This document shows, one piece after another, positions 8,392-14,748 of a DNA stretch of 33,291 nucleotides (the stretch's first letter is position 1; every line of letters starts with the position of its first letter). A program made the translations under genes and the position numbers. The stretch comes from Bacillota bacterium (lineage in GTDB: Bacteria; Bacillota; UBA4882; UBA8346), in the NCBI GenBank assembly GCA_012735315.1, contig JAAYHS010000201.1:1-33291 (forward strand). The letters run 5' to 3'. The notes below the pieces were generated by a model. That model was not told the origin of the DNA and searched no databases. It saw nothing but the letters and a program-made list of their open reading frames with translations.

Positions 8392-8751
8392 TTGAAAAAA
8401 CTAGGATTGTTATTGTTAATCATATTGTGGTGCGCCGTCACGGTCAGTTCCTGCGCCTTTTTCCGGGGGCAATTGGACCGGATGAGCGGGTTTTCAAATT
8501 ATTTGGAGGAAACGGAGCGCTATATCCGAAACGAGCAGTGGCAAAAGGCGGCGGTCAGTCTGGATAAGGCCACCAAGGCCTGGTACCGGGTCAAACCTTA
8601 TTTGCAAGTGGATATCGACCATGACTATGTGAATGACATCGAGAACGATTTTATCCGGCTGCGGGGCAATATCGAGACCGGGGAAAAGCCGAATTCGCTG
8701 GCGTTGGTTTTATTGATCAGGAACAATTGGCGGAATATCGGTTCCATGTGA
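8392..8751 (+). CDS. DUF4363 family membrane-anchored protein
   Basis: A 119-residue protein with an N-terminal hydrophobic segment (about 3-20). It ends in VSSC at 18-21, which could be a lipobox, though DUF4363 proteins are usually described as simply membrane-anchored. The remainder is helical: 'YLEETERYIRNEQWQKAA' and 'RLRGNIETGEK' are characteristic. DUF4363 genes often follow DUF421 genes. It starts at TTG 8392 with AGAAGGG 7 nt upstream, 13 nt after the DUF421 stop. Its function is unknown; being co-encoded suggests an extracytoplasmic partner of the DUF421 protein. Confidence 0.8.
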   Translation: MKKLGLLLLIILWCAVTVSSCAFFRGQLDRMSGFSNYLEETERYIRNEQWQKAAVSLDKATKAWYRVKPYLQVDIDHDYVNDIENDFIRLRGNIETGEKPNSLALVLLIRNNWRNIGSM

Positions 8752-8752
8752 C

Positions 8753-8863
8753 CGCCTCGCCCCTCCAATTAGTTGAGTGCTTGTAAACATCCGGCTGACT
8801 TAGATCACTATCCTGCGTCGCCTCACCCCTCCAGTCAGTTGGGTGCTTGTAAACATCCGGTTG
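8753..8863. repeat. Two 45-bp direct repeats in the convergent gap 8752-9067
   Basis: Copy 1 is 8753-8797 and copy 2 is 8819-8863, with 21 bp between them. They match at 40 of 45 positions and share the block GTGCTTGTAAACATCCGG. No open frame or ribosome binding site links them to a protein. The rest of the gap holds the C-rich hairpin listed next and otherwise nothing recognisable. Confidence 0.85.
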
Positions 8864-8867
8864 CCGC

Positions 8868-8913
8868 TCCCCTCTCCCGCAACGTAAACATTTTTGAAGG
8901 CCGGGAGAGGGGA
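8868..8913. repeat. Perfect 12-bp hairpin with C-rich/G-rich arms
   Basis: CCCCTCTCCCG (8869-8879) pairs exactly with CGGGAGAGGGG (8902-8912), plus one more T-A pair outside; the loop is 22 nt. No T-run follows on either strand, so it is not a classical terminator. Its arms resemble those of the palindromic element at 10102-10318. Confidence 0.75.
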
Positions 8914-9067
8914 AGCATGGTTGAGGCGTTTTTCCGCGTTTATTTTTAATAGTTTTTTAATAGACCCGGCCGCAAAATAACTAAAACCACAAATAAAGCA
9001 TGCTGTCCCTCTCCGAACAGTCAGAACTGGATAACGTTCGCGGAGAGAAAGCGTTGCTGCCGGATAA

Positions 9068-9946
9068 CTAAGACTGATCGGATAACGGGTGGGGTGAGGA
9101 GGTTTTCGCTCCGCCACCGGCGGCATAGCAATAGATACAGCCCGCCCGGCAAGTGCCATAAACCCCCATATCGACCGAGACGGCGCAGCGGCAACATTTC
9201 CGCTGCGCGGGGTCCTTTTTCCATCTCTTATTGAGCCCGAAGACTTCATTGATCAACTCCCCGTCGATACAACTTCCGGGAAGGATGCCGGACTGCCGCA
9301 GATCAACCGCTTCGCAACAGGTAAAGGTTTGCATTCCATTCTCTTTTACCGACGCCGCGACTTGGGCGGCGAATTGCTCGAGCAATTCCGAGTTGGCGCT
9401 ATCCAGCCAATCTTCAAACTTGACCCCTTTGGACTGGGTCAACCGGTTCAAATTCCGGCGGACCTTGCCGTAAAAGTCGAGAAAACTGATGACCAGCCGT
9501 TCGGTATAACCGGATAGTTCCCGGGCCAGCGCGGCTATTTTCTCAAGATGGTATTCCGGCGGCGTCAAGGAGCTTAAAATGACCGGATCATACCTCCAAA
9601 CGACCCGTTTCGGTCCGATGCGCCCGCTCAACTCTTTAAAGGCGTCGATTCGCTGGGAAATGGGAGGAACTCCCGGTTCGAAGTCCATTGGATAATCGTT
9701 GAGGGTGAAATGGAACAGGTAATTATAGCCCATCCCGTCGATCAGGTCCAGATGTTTGAAGAAATGCCGGGGATTTTTGGTCCAGAATACGAAAGCGTCG
9801 ACCTCCTCCGGGCGGAGGCTGAAGCTTTTAACCTGGTTCGGGTTGAAAGGGTTGATCCGATCAAAATAGCCCGCTTTGACGCGGTTGATGAACCATTCGC
9901 CGTAGAAAGCGGGGATGTCCGTCCTCCGGCTGGCGCTGATGAGCAA
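9068..9946 (-). CDS. DUF1848 family protein with a radical-SAM-like cysteine motif
   Basis: A 292-residue DUF1848 protein. It opens MLISASRRTDIPAFYGEWFINR, typical of the family, followed by VFWTKNPRHF and GPKRVVWRYDPVIL. Near the C-terminus it has Cys251, Cys252 and Cys254, then Cys266-x3-Cys270-x2-Cys273 (CRAGCIYCY). That is the CX3CX2C spacing with which radical SAM enzymes bind a 4Fe-4S cluster, but here at the wrong end of the protein; the resemblance is a known remark on this family. The function is unknown. The TTG start at 9946 is fixed by AAGGAGGA 5 nt upstream. The gene stands alone and converges on DUF4363. Confidence 0.85.
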   Translation of the reverse strand: MLISASRRTDIPAFYGEWFINRVKAGYFDRINPFNPNQVKSFSLRPEEVDAFVFWTKNPRHFFKHLDLIDGMGYNYLFHFTLNDYPMDFEPGVPPISQRIDAFKELSGRIGPKRVVWRYDPVILSSLTPPEYHLEKIAALARELSGYTERLVISFLDFYGKVRRNLNRLTQSKGVKFEDWLDSANSELLEQFAAQVAASVKENGMQTFTCCEAVDLRQSGILPGSCIDGELINEVFGLNKRWKKDPAQRKCCRCAVSVDMGVYGTCRAGCIYCYAAGGGAKTSSPHPLSDQS

Positions 9947-10101
9947 GGCGGTCCTCCTTGTAAAAAGTTAAAATTGAAAAGGGAAAAGATTTACGCCCGG
10001 AAACTCGCTTCGAAAATCTTTATGAGGTTTTCATGCCTTAATTTATTTTAAAGACTTAAGTCGATTTTATCATAAAATTGAAGGTAATGAATTATGAATC
10101 G

Positions 10102-10318
10102 ACTCACCCCCTTGATCCCCCTCTCTATAATGAAGCAATTAACTTAAAGCAGCTCAATAGAGAGGGGGCATTGGGCCGAGTCAGTCGGTTTCGAGGCTCA
10201 TTGGTGAAATGGCGCTAAAATTGCGTGCCCCTCTTTATTGACAAGGCAATTTTAGCCGCTTCAAGATAGAGAGGGGCAAGATCAAGTAACTTAAAGCACT
10301 GTTTGACGTGGGGTGAGT
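10102..10318. mobile_element. MITE-like 217-bp nested palindromic element
   Basis: Terminal inverted repeats ACTCACCCC (10102-10110) and GGGGTGAGT (10310-10318) enclose two hairpins. The first is CCCCCTCTCTAT (10117-10128) with ATAGAGAGGGGG (10157-10168), perfect over 12 bp. The second is GCCCCTCTTTAT (10227-10238) with ATAGAGAGGGGC (10266-10277), one G-T pair. GCTAAAATTGC (10214-10224) also pairs with GCAATTTTAGC (10246-10256), and AACTTAAAGCA is repeated directly at 10141 and 10288. There is no coding capacity and no clear target duplication. The surrounding gap 9961-10558 holds nothing else except a small GC hairpin (10523-10541) just before the next gene. Confidence 0.7.
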
Positions 10319-10558
10319 TATGGTTAGACTTCATGGCCGGGCAATCTTGTTGATCAAAGCTTATTATCGGATAATTTTAGATAATTTTATCCGAAACAAC
10401 TACGCGAAACAGGAAAACGTGGAATTTTTAGAGAATTTACATAGGTAAGTTCCAGTTGGTTTTTATTAAAATGGGTTCAGTGATAAAGGAATTATTCAAA
10501 ATACTCACCCAATTAGGATCGACGGCGGCATCGTACCGCCGCATTAAAGGAGAAAACC

Positions 10559-11134
10559 ATGAAAAAAAGAACCAAAAATCTTCTGGTTGTTTGTTTAGTT
10601 CTAATCATTGTAGCTTTGGCAATATGTCTGTTTTATGACGTATTGGGGAAAAGTTCATTAAGTATGGATGATAAAAGTATAAATGAAAAAAAGAGTATAT
10701 CAAACAAAGAACTAAGTAATTCAGAAAGGATTCAAATTTTAGCAGAGGATGCTCAATTCAATTCAATAAATAATTACAGAAGGGAAGAATTTAAAAAAGT
10801 TTTTGGCGAACCCAATGATATAAAAGTGACAAATTATGAAGGTTGCGTAATAACTGAAGTGTTTTTTGATGGCCTATATTATCAACATTATAAAGATACA
10901 ATAAAAGAGCAGATTGTTTTTCTTTCGGTATCAACTTCAAAATATAAGATGAAATTTGATTTGGATATAGGAGTTTCAAGAGAATATGTAAAAAACATTT
11001 TAGGAGAACCGATGAAAATTGAAAATGGAGTGTACATATATCAATATGAAACCGAAGTTGCGGTAGATTATATAAAATTCTATTTTGATAATGACAAGCT
11101 AGTTAAAGTTGAATGGGAACTGGGTCTAATCTAG
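10559..11134 (+). CDS. Membrane-anchored protein with two BamE/SmpA-like units, function unknown
   Basis: A 191-residue protein that I cannot name to family. It has a Lys-rich N-terminus and one hydrophobic segment (about 8-26), a polar Ser/Lys linker, then two similar units. Both contain an FGEP/LGEP turn (EEFKKVFGEPNDIK and REYVKNILGEPMKIEN) followed by beta strands (FYFDNDKLVKVEWE). This helix-turn-strand pattern is that of small BamE/SmpA-like or BLIP-like domains, outside the membrane. The start has AAAGGAG 6 nt upstream. Codon use is clearly more AT-rich than in the genes to the left, marking the start of an accessory island. It stands alone; transfer is likely but its origin is not visible. 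Confidence 0.7.
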   Translation: MKKRTKNLLVVCLVLIIVALAICLFYDVLGKSSLSMDDKSINEKKSISNKELSNSERIQILAEDAQFNSINNYRREEFKKVFGEPNDIKVTNYEGCVITEVFFDGLYYQHYKDTIKEQIVFLSVSTSKYKMKFDLDIGVSREYVKNILGEPMKIENGVYIYQYETEVAVDYIKFYFDNDKLVKVEWELGLI

Positions 11135-11145
11135 TAAAGTAATGG

Positions 11146-11315
11146 CTATCCATGGCTTAAAATCTTTCTGCGGGATGGGCGAATACTTAGTGTAATAGCA
11201 AAGGTTCCCGCTCCGGGCGCATCTAGTAATGTCACAGAATCACGCCACACGCCTTCGTTAAGTCCTGTAACAATAAACTCAAGTGCGTCACAGATGCCAA
11301 AACGTTAGTTGCCAT
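11146..11315 (-). pseudogene. Small frameshifted gene of unknown family
   Basis: On the minus strand an ATG at 11315 has GGAGA 7 nt upstream and begins MATNV. After a one-base shift in the T-run near 11303, the frame continues to a TAG at 11148-11146 with a protein-like sequence: CDALEFIVTGLNEGVWRDS followed by TLLDAPGAGTFAITLSIRPS. Without the shift the first frame stops soon after. The whole would be about 56 residues, with no signal peptide or membrane segment. I do not recognise the family. The sequence may be a decayed gene or contain a base-calling error. It is convergent with the BamE-like gene. Confidence 0.5.
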
Positions 11316-11377
11316 GAGCAAGTCTCCGCGGTCATCCGGGCCGCCGGATAAAAATTTAAAAAAAGGAGTGTAACAGA

Positions 11378-11770
11378 ATGCCCTTAGTTAAAGTAGAAAT
11401 TCTGAAAGGCAAAACCCAGGAGTATAAAAAAGCCATCTTGGACGGGATTCATTCCGCTTTGGTTGAAGCTTTTAAGATTCCGGATCATGACCGGATGCAG
11501 CGATTATATGAATTGGAAAAAGACTGTTTTGAAATCTCACCGAATAATACGGATAAAATAACTCTAATAGAAATCACTGTTTTTAAGGGAAGAAGCCTTG
11601 AAGCCAAGAGAAATTTATATTCCGCCATTGTAAGAAATTTGGCCCAATCTCCGGGTATTGAAGGAAAGGATATTTTTATAGTTATTAATGAACAGCCTTT
11701 GGAGAATTGGGGAGTTAAAGGCGGATTACCTGCCAGTGAAGTTGATTTTGGGTTCAAAATAGAAGTCTAG
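11378..11770 (+). CDS. Tautomerase family protein
   Basis: A 130-residue tautomerase-superfamily protein. It begins MPLVKVEILKGKTQEYKKAI, so Pro2 becomes the catalytic N-terminal proline after Met removal, and it has two beta-alpha-beta units, the second beginning at about residue 62 (KITLIEITVFKGRSLEAKRN). Length and the ending (NEQPLENWGVKGGLPASEVDFGF) match the longer tautomerase group rather than the 62-residue 4-oxalocrotonate type. The substrate is unknown. The ribosome binding site AAAAGGAG lies about 9 nt upstream. It is the first gene of a tight cluster: HicB starts 11 nt after its stop. Base composition is AT-rich like the rest of the island. Confidence 0.85.
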   Translation: MPLVKVEILKGKTQEYKKAILDGIHSALVEAFKIPDHDRMQRLYELEKDCFEISPNNTDKITLIEITVFKGRSLEAKRNLYSAIVRNLAQSPGIEGKDIFIVINEQPLENWGVKGGLPASEVDFGFKIEV

Positions 11771-11781
11771 AGGTTTTTATT

Positions 11782-12096
11782 TTGGACAGATACATTTTCC
11801 CGGCAATTTTTGAGCCTGGTGCGAAAAAAGGATATACCGTAAGTTTTCCGGATTTGCCTGGATGCATAACTGAAGGCGACACCATGGAAGAGGCTTTGCA
11901 TATGGCAAAAGAAGCTTTGGAACTTCATTTATATGGAATGGAAGAAGATGGAGATGAAATTCCCAATCCCTCTCGGCCTGAAGAATTAAAAATTCCTGAG
12001 AAATCCTTTGTAAGCCTGGTAGAGGTTTGGATGCCGGTTATTCGGGACGAGATGCAGAATAAAGCGATCAAAAAAACCGTGGAGGTTAATCTTTAA
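11782..12096 (+). CDS. HicB-like antitoxin domain protein lacking the DNA-binding tail
   Basis: A 104-residue HicB-family protein: YIFPAIFEPGAKKGYTVSFP, then DLPGCITEGDTMEEALHMAK, is the typical partial RNase-H-like HicB fold. Common HicB antitoxins continue after 'KK(T/R)VxVP' into a helix-turn-helix or ribbon-helix-helix domain; here the protein stops at KKTVEVNL, just where that part should begin. No hicA toxin (about 60 residues, dsRBD-like) lies next to it. The TTG start at 11782 has AGAGG 8 nt upstream. Its stop overlaps the transglutaminase start (TAATG), so the two are co-translated. It may be an orphan HicB domain with a new partner, or a remnant of a toxin-antitoxin pair. Confidence 0.8.
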   Translation: MDRYIFPAIFEPGAKKGYTVSFPDLPGCITEGDTMEEALHMAKEALELHLYGMEEDGDEIPNPSRPEELKIPEKSFVSLVEVWMPVIRDEMQNKAIKKTVEVNL

Positions 12097-12698
12097 TGAG
12101 CTTATTATTGGAAAAAGATGATTTAAACGAATATCTCAAGCCATCGGAAATTATTGATTTTCAATCCCGAGAAATTATGGATTGCGCAAACTTATTAGTA
12201 CGGGGTATAAATGATGAAGTATTAAAGATCAAGCGTATTTATGAATTCGTTAGGGATAAGATCCATCATACATTTGATATAAATGGGAATGAAATAACAT
12301 GTAAAGCCTCTGAAGTTCTAAAATATAGACAAGGAATCTGTTACGCAAAATCACATTTACTGGCGGCATTATTGAGATATTTGGGAATCCCTACCGGCTT
12401 TTGTTATCAGAAACTGATTTTTTCAGCTGAAAATCCAATTATTATTTTACATGGATTAAATGCAGTTTATATAAAGCAAATCAATAAATGGCTAAGACTG
12501 GATTCAAGGGGTAATAAAGAAGGTATAAATGCTCAGTTTTCAACGGAAAGGGAGATGCTGGCATTTCCGGTACGGAGCGAATTGGGAGAAGAAGATGGGA
12601 AAATAATCTATGCGGCTCCCAACGCGAAAGTCATTTCAGCCTTGGAAAACTCTAAAACCAGAGAAGAATTAATAAAGAATTTACCTACCGAACTTTGA
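12096..12698 (+). CDS. Transglutaminase-like cysteine peptidase domain protein
   Basis: A 200-residue transglutaminase-like protein with the papain-like triad in order: Cys82 (YRQGICYAKSHLLAALLRYLG), His119 (LHGLNAVYI) and Asp136 (WLRLDSRGN). IYEFVRDKIHHTFD at 49-61 is the usual helix before the catalytic Cys. There is no signal peptide or membrane segment, so it should act in the cytoplasm. It starts at ATG 12096 by 1-nt overlap with the hicB stop and is the third gene of the tautomerase-HicB-transglutaminase operon. Proteins of this kind act as proteases, deamidases or peptide cyclisers; the substrate is unknown. Confidence 0.85.
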   Translation: MSLLLEKDDLNEYLKPSEIIDFQSREIMDCANLLVRGINDEVLKIKRIYEFVRDKIHHTFDINGNEITCKASEVLKYRQGICYAKSHLLAALLRYLGIPTGFCYQKLIFSAENPIIILHGLNAVYIKQINKWLRLDSRGNKEGINAQFSTEREMLAFPVRSELGEEDGKIIYAAPNAKVISALENSKTREELIKNLPTEL

Positions 12699-12766
12699 AA
12701 AATGCCATAATCCTACATCCTATACTCAAAATTATCTCGAAACATAGAATAGAAAGGAAATCGCTA

Positions 12767-12960
12767 ATGCATATCTTTATCGTATACGCTCACCCTGATG
12801 AAAAGTCGTTTACCCATTCCGTCTTGGATTCATTCCTTCGCGGGATTACCGAAGCGGGCCATACCTATGAAATATCGGATCTATATAAAATGGACTTCCG
12901 GACCGATATGAGTTTGGATGAATATCATCGAGAATCAAGCCGGAATATTTCCTTGTATTT
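12767..12960 (+). pseudogene. Truncated flavodoxin-like NAD(P)H dehydrogenase (quinone) gene
   Basis: From ATG 12767 (AGAAAGGA 8 nt upstream) the frame reads MHIFIVYAHPDEKSFTHSVL, then RGITEAGHTYEISDLYKMDF…SLDEYHRES. This is the N-terminal quarter of a flavodoxin-fold quinone reductase (about 190-250 residues when whole), including the phosphate-binding loop YAHPDEKSFTHS. Homology ends near residue 57. The same frame stays open to 13258, but that part runs through palindromic repeats and antisense to the MATE gene, so it is not real coding. The rest of the gene is not in the window. An in-frame earlier start at 12695 has no ribosome binding site. Confidence 0.8.
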
Positions 12961-12973
12961 GTCCAATTTAATT

Positions 12974-13117
12974 CTTCGAAGCATTTTCTATAATCGCTCA
13001 CCAGCACTACTATCGGGATGGCTGCCGTTCTCTATTAGCTTCGAAGCATTACGGAGCCCGGTGAAACCGGGCTTTGGAATGCTTCTTTATTACTTAACCG
13101 CGGGTTTCAACCCGTGG
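12974..13117. repeat. REP-like palindrome cluster inside the broken quinone reductase gene
   Basis: CTTCGAAGCATT occurs twice (12974-12985 and 13039-13050). The second copy begins a nested hairpin: GAAGCATT (13043-13050) pairs with AATGCTTC (13078-13085), enclosing AGCCCGG (13055-13061) with CCGGGCT (13067-13073). A second palindrome follows, CCGCGGGTT (13098-13106) with AACCCGTGG (13109-13117). Such GGGTT/AACCC palindromes are typical of REP-like dispersed elements. No transposase is present. Confidence 0.7.
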
Positions 13118-13141
13118 CGAACAAAATCGCATCTTCCGACC

Positions 13142-14542
13142 TCACGATTCACAAACACCGGGCGTCTCTTTTATCAGCCTGAAATTCTTCCATTTCCCGG
13201 ACAGGAAATAAATCATCCCCGGCACTCCGGTCCCGTAAGCAGCCAGGCCATATCCTAAAAAGAACCCGAATAGTCCCAGATTGAAAATAACGCCCAACAA
13301 ATAACTCAAGCCGATCCGGAGCACAAAAGCGTCCAGCAGTCCCAATGCCAAACTGAGCTTCGCGTTTCCCAACCCCCGGATAAACCCGTGGCTGCCGCGC
13401 ATTAAAGTCATTGCCGGGAAACTCCAGACAATGGCGGATACGAAAGTGAATGATAATTCAAGCACATTCGGATCATCGGTAAAGATCCCGAACATTTGGC
13501 GATACTTGGTCAAATATATTACGGTAAATATCAGGTAGCATAGCGAACAATAAAGCAGCGTCATGTAAACTGTTTTACGCGTCCGTTTATAATGACCCGC
13601 CGCCAGATTTTGAGCGCACATGGTCGAATTGGCGAAGGCCATTCCTTGGGTGGTTTTGTTGATAATGTCGTCGATTTTTATTCCTACCCCGAAGACCGCC
13701 GCCGCGTAAACACCGAATTTATTCACCAGACTGTTCACGAACATCATCGATACATTGATGGCGCAGCTTTGCACCGCAAAAGGGATCCCCAGTTTGACGA
13801 GAAGGCCCGAAATCTCCGGATCAATCCCTAGGCTCTCCTTTTTAAAATCGAAACCCAGTTCCTCTTTTCTTTTATATAAAAAGCACAAGGAAAATATGAA
13901 TGAAATAGCCTGGCCGAGGATCGTCGCTAGGGCGGCGCCTTTGGTTCCCCACTCCCAGACGCCTATGAACAGCAGATCCCCGATTAGGTTTAATACGGAG
14001 GCAATGGCGACAAATAAAAACGGATGTTTGGAATCGCCCAACCCTCTCAAAACCGCCGCCACCATATTATAACCATAGGTAAAAACGATCCCGAGACTGC
14101 AGATGAACGTATAATCCCAGGCCATACCATAAGCTTCAGCCGGTGTGTTGAGCAGCGTTAAAATGTTTTTGCCGCAACCGAGCCCGATGACGGTCATCAA
14201 CAGACCCATACCCATCAAGAGCGAAAAAAGCGTTCCGATCGCCCGCTTCATCCGGTCGTGTTGTTTGGCGCCGATATATTGAGCGACCAATACCTGTCCG
14301 CCGTTGGCAAAGCCCAGGCCGAGCATGGTCATGAAGATAAACAGCTGGCTGGCTATGGAAACCGCCGCCAGTCCGCGGCTGCCGATGAATTTTCCGACCA
14401 CCATCATATCCACCAGCGAATATAACACCTGAAGCGCGTTGGACATCATGAACGGTATTGAAAATGTCAGTAATTGTTTGGGTATATTTCCGGATGTAAA
14501 ATCGTTAATTATCGTTTTTCGATTCGCTTCCGCTTCTCCCAT
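13142..14542 (-). CDS. MATE family efflux transporter
   Basis: A 466-residue membrane protein with about twelve transmembrane segments and the two-half MATE fold. The first half shows FSIPFMMSNALQVLYSLVDMMVVGKFIGSRGLAAVSI and GFANGGQVLVAQYIGA; AAVLRGLGDSKHPF ends the first half; the second half has KLGIPFAVQSCAINVSMMFVNSLVNKFG and RGSHGFIRGLGNAK. MATE proteins export organic cations or drugs using Na+ or H+ gradients; the substrate is not predictable. The ATG at 14542 is used although the best ribosome binding site (AAAGGA) is about 15 nt away, so the start is uncertain by a few residues. The gene is monocistronic, with a terminator between it and typA. Confidence 0.93.
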   Translation of the reverse strand: MGEAEANRKTIINDFTSGNIPKQLLTFSIPFMMSNALQVLYSLVDMMVVGKFIGSRGLAAVSIASQLFIFMTMLGLGFANGGQVLVAQYIGAKQHDRMKRAIGTLFSLLMGMGLLMTVIGLGCGKNILTLLNTPAEAYGMAWDYTFICSLGIVFTYGYNMVAAVLRGLGDSKHPFLFVAIASVLNLIGDLLFIGVWEWGTKGAALATILGQAISFIFSLCFLYKRKEELGFDFKKESLGIDPEISGLLVKLGIPFAVQSCAINVSMMFVNSLVNKFGVYAAAVFGVGIKIDDIINKTTQGMAFANSTMCAQNLAAGHYKRTRKTVYMTLLYCSLCYLIFTVIYLTKYRQMFGIFTDDPNVLELSFTFVSAIVWSFPAMTLMRGSHGFIRGLGNAKLSLALGLLDAFVLRIGLSYLLGVIFNLGLFGFFLGYGLAAYGTGVPGMIYFLSGKWKNFRLIKETPGVCES

Positions 14543-14655
14543 AGCGGCATGAACGCTTCCTTTCTTGGGTACTATTTGGTCATAAACCCTAATAGCCTTA
14601 AGCGCAAACTAGTGAAAGCCGTATAAATCCGGCGGTCCGTAATCTCATATTAAAT

Positions 14656-14710
14656 GAAAAAATGAAGGGTATCTTCAAGATGTTCTCTTAGAACCCCAAA
14701 GATACCTTCA
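14656..14710 (-). terminator. Rho-independent terminator of typA
   Basis: TGAAGGGTATCTT (14663-14675) pairs with AAAGATACCTTCA (14698-14710), with one bulged G, and an inner hairpin GTTCT/AGAAC (14682-14694) extends it. On the minus strand the stem is followed by TTTTTT. It lies 40 nt past the typA stop. Confidence 0.88.
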
Positions 14711-14748
14711 CCTAATTATCTTCATCTTCTTTCTTCCAAGTTATTTTA

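Noticed and set aside
10102-10318. CRISPR array or tRNA-like structure
   Set aside because: The repeats are inverted and of unequal spacing, with no repeat-spacer order and no cloverleaf.
10456-10638. 60-codon frame before the BamE-like gene
   Set aside because: Overlaps the true start region out of frame and has no ribosome binding site.
12961-13258. C-terminal part of the quinone reductase frame
   Set aside because: It runs through palindromic repeats and antisense to the MATE gene and has no similarity to the family.
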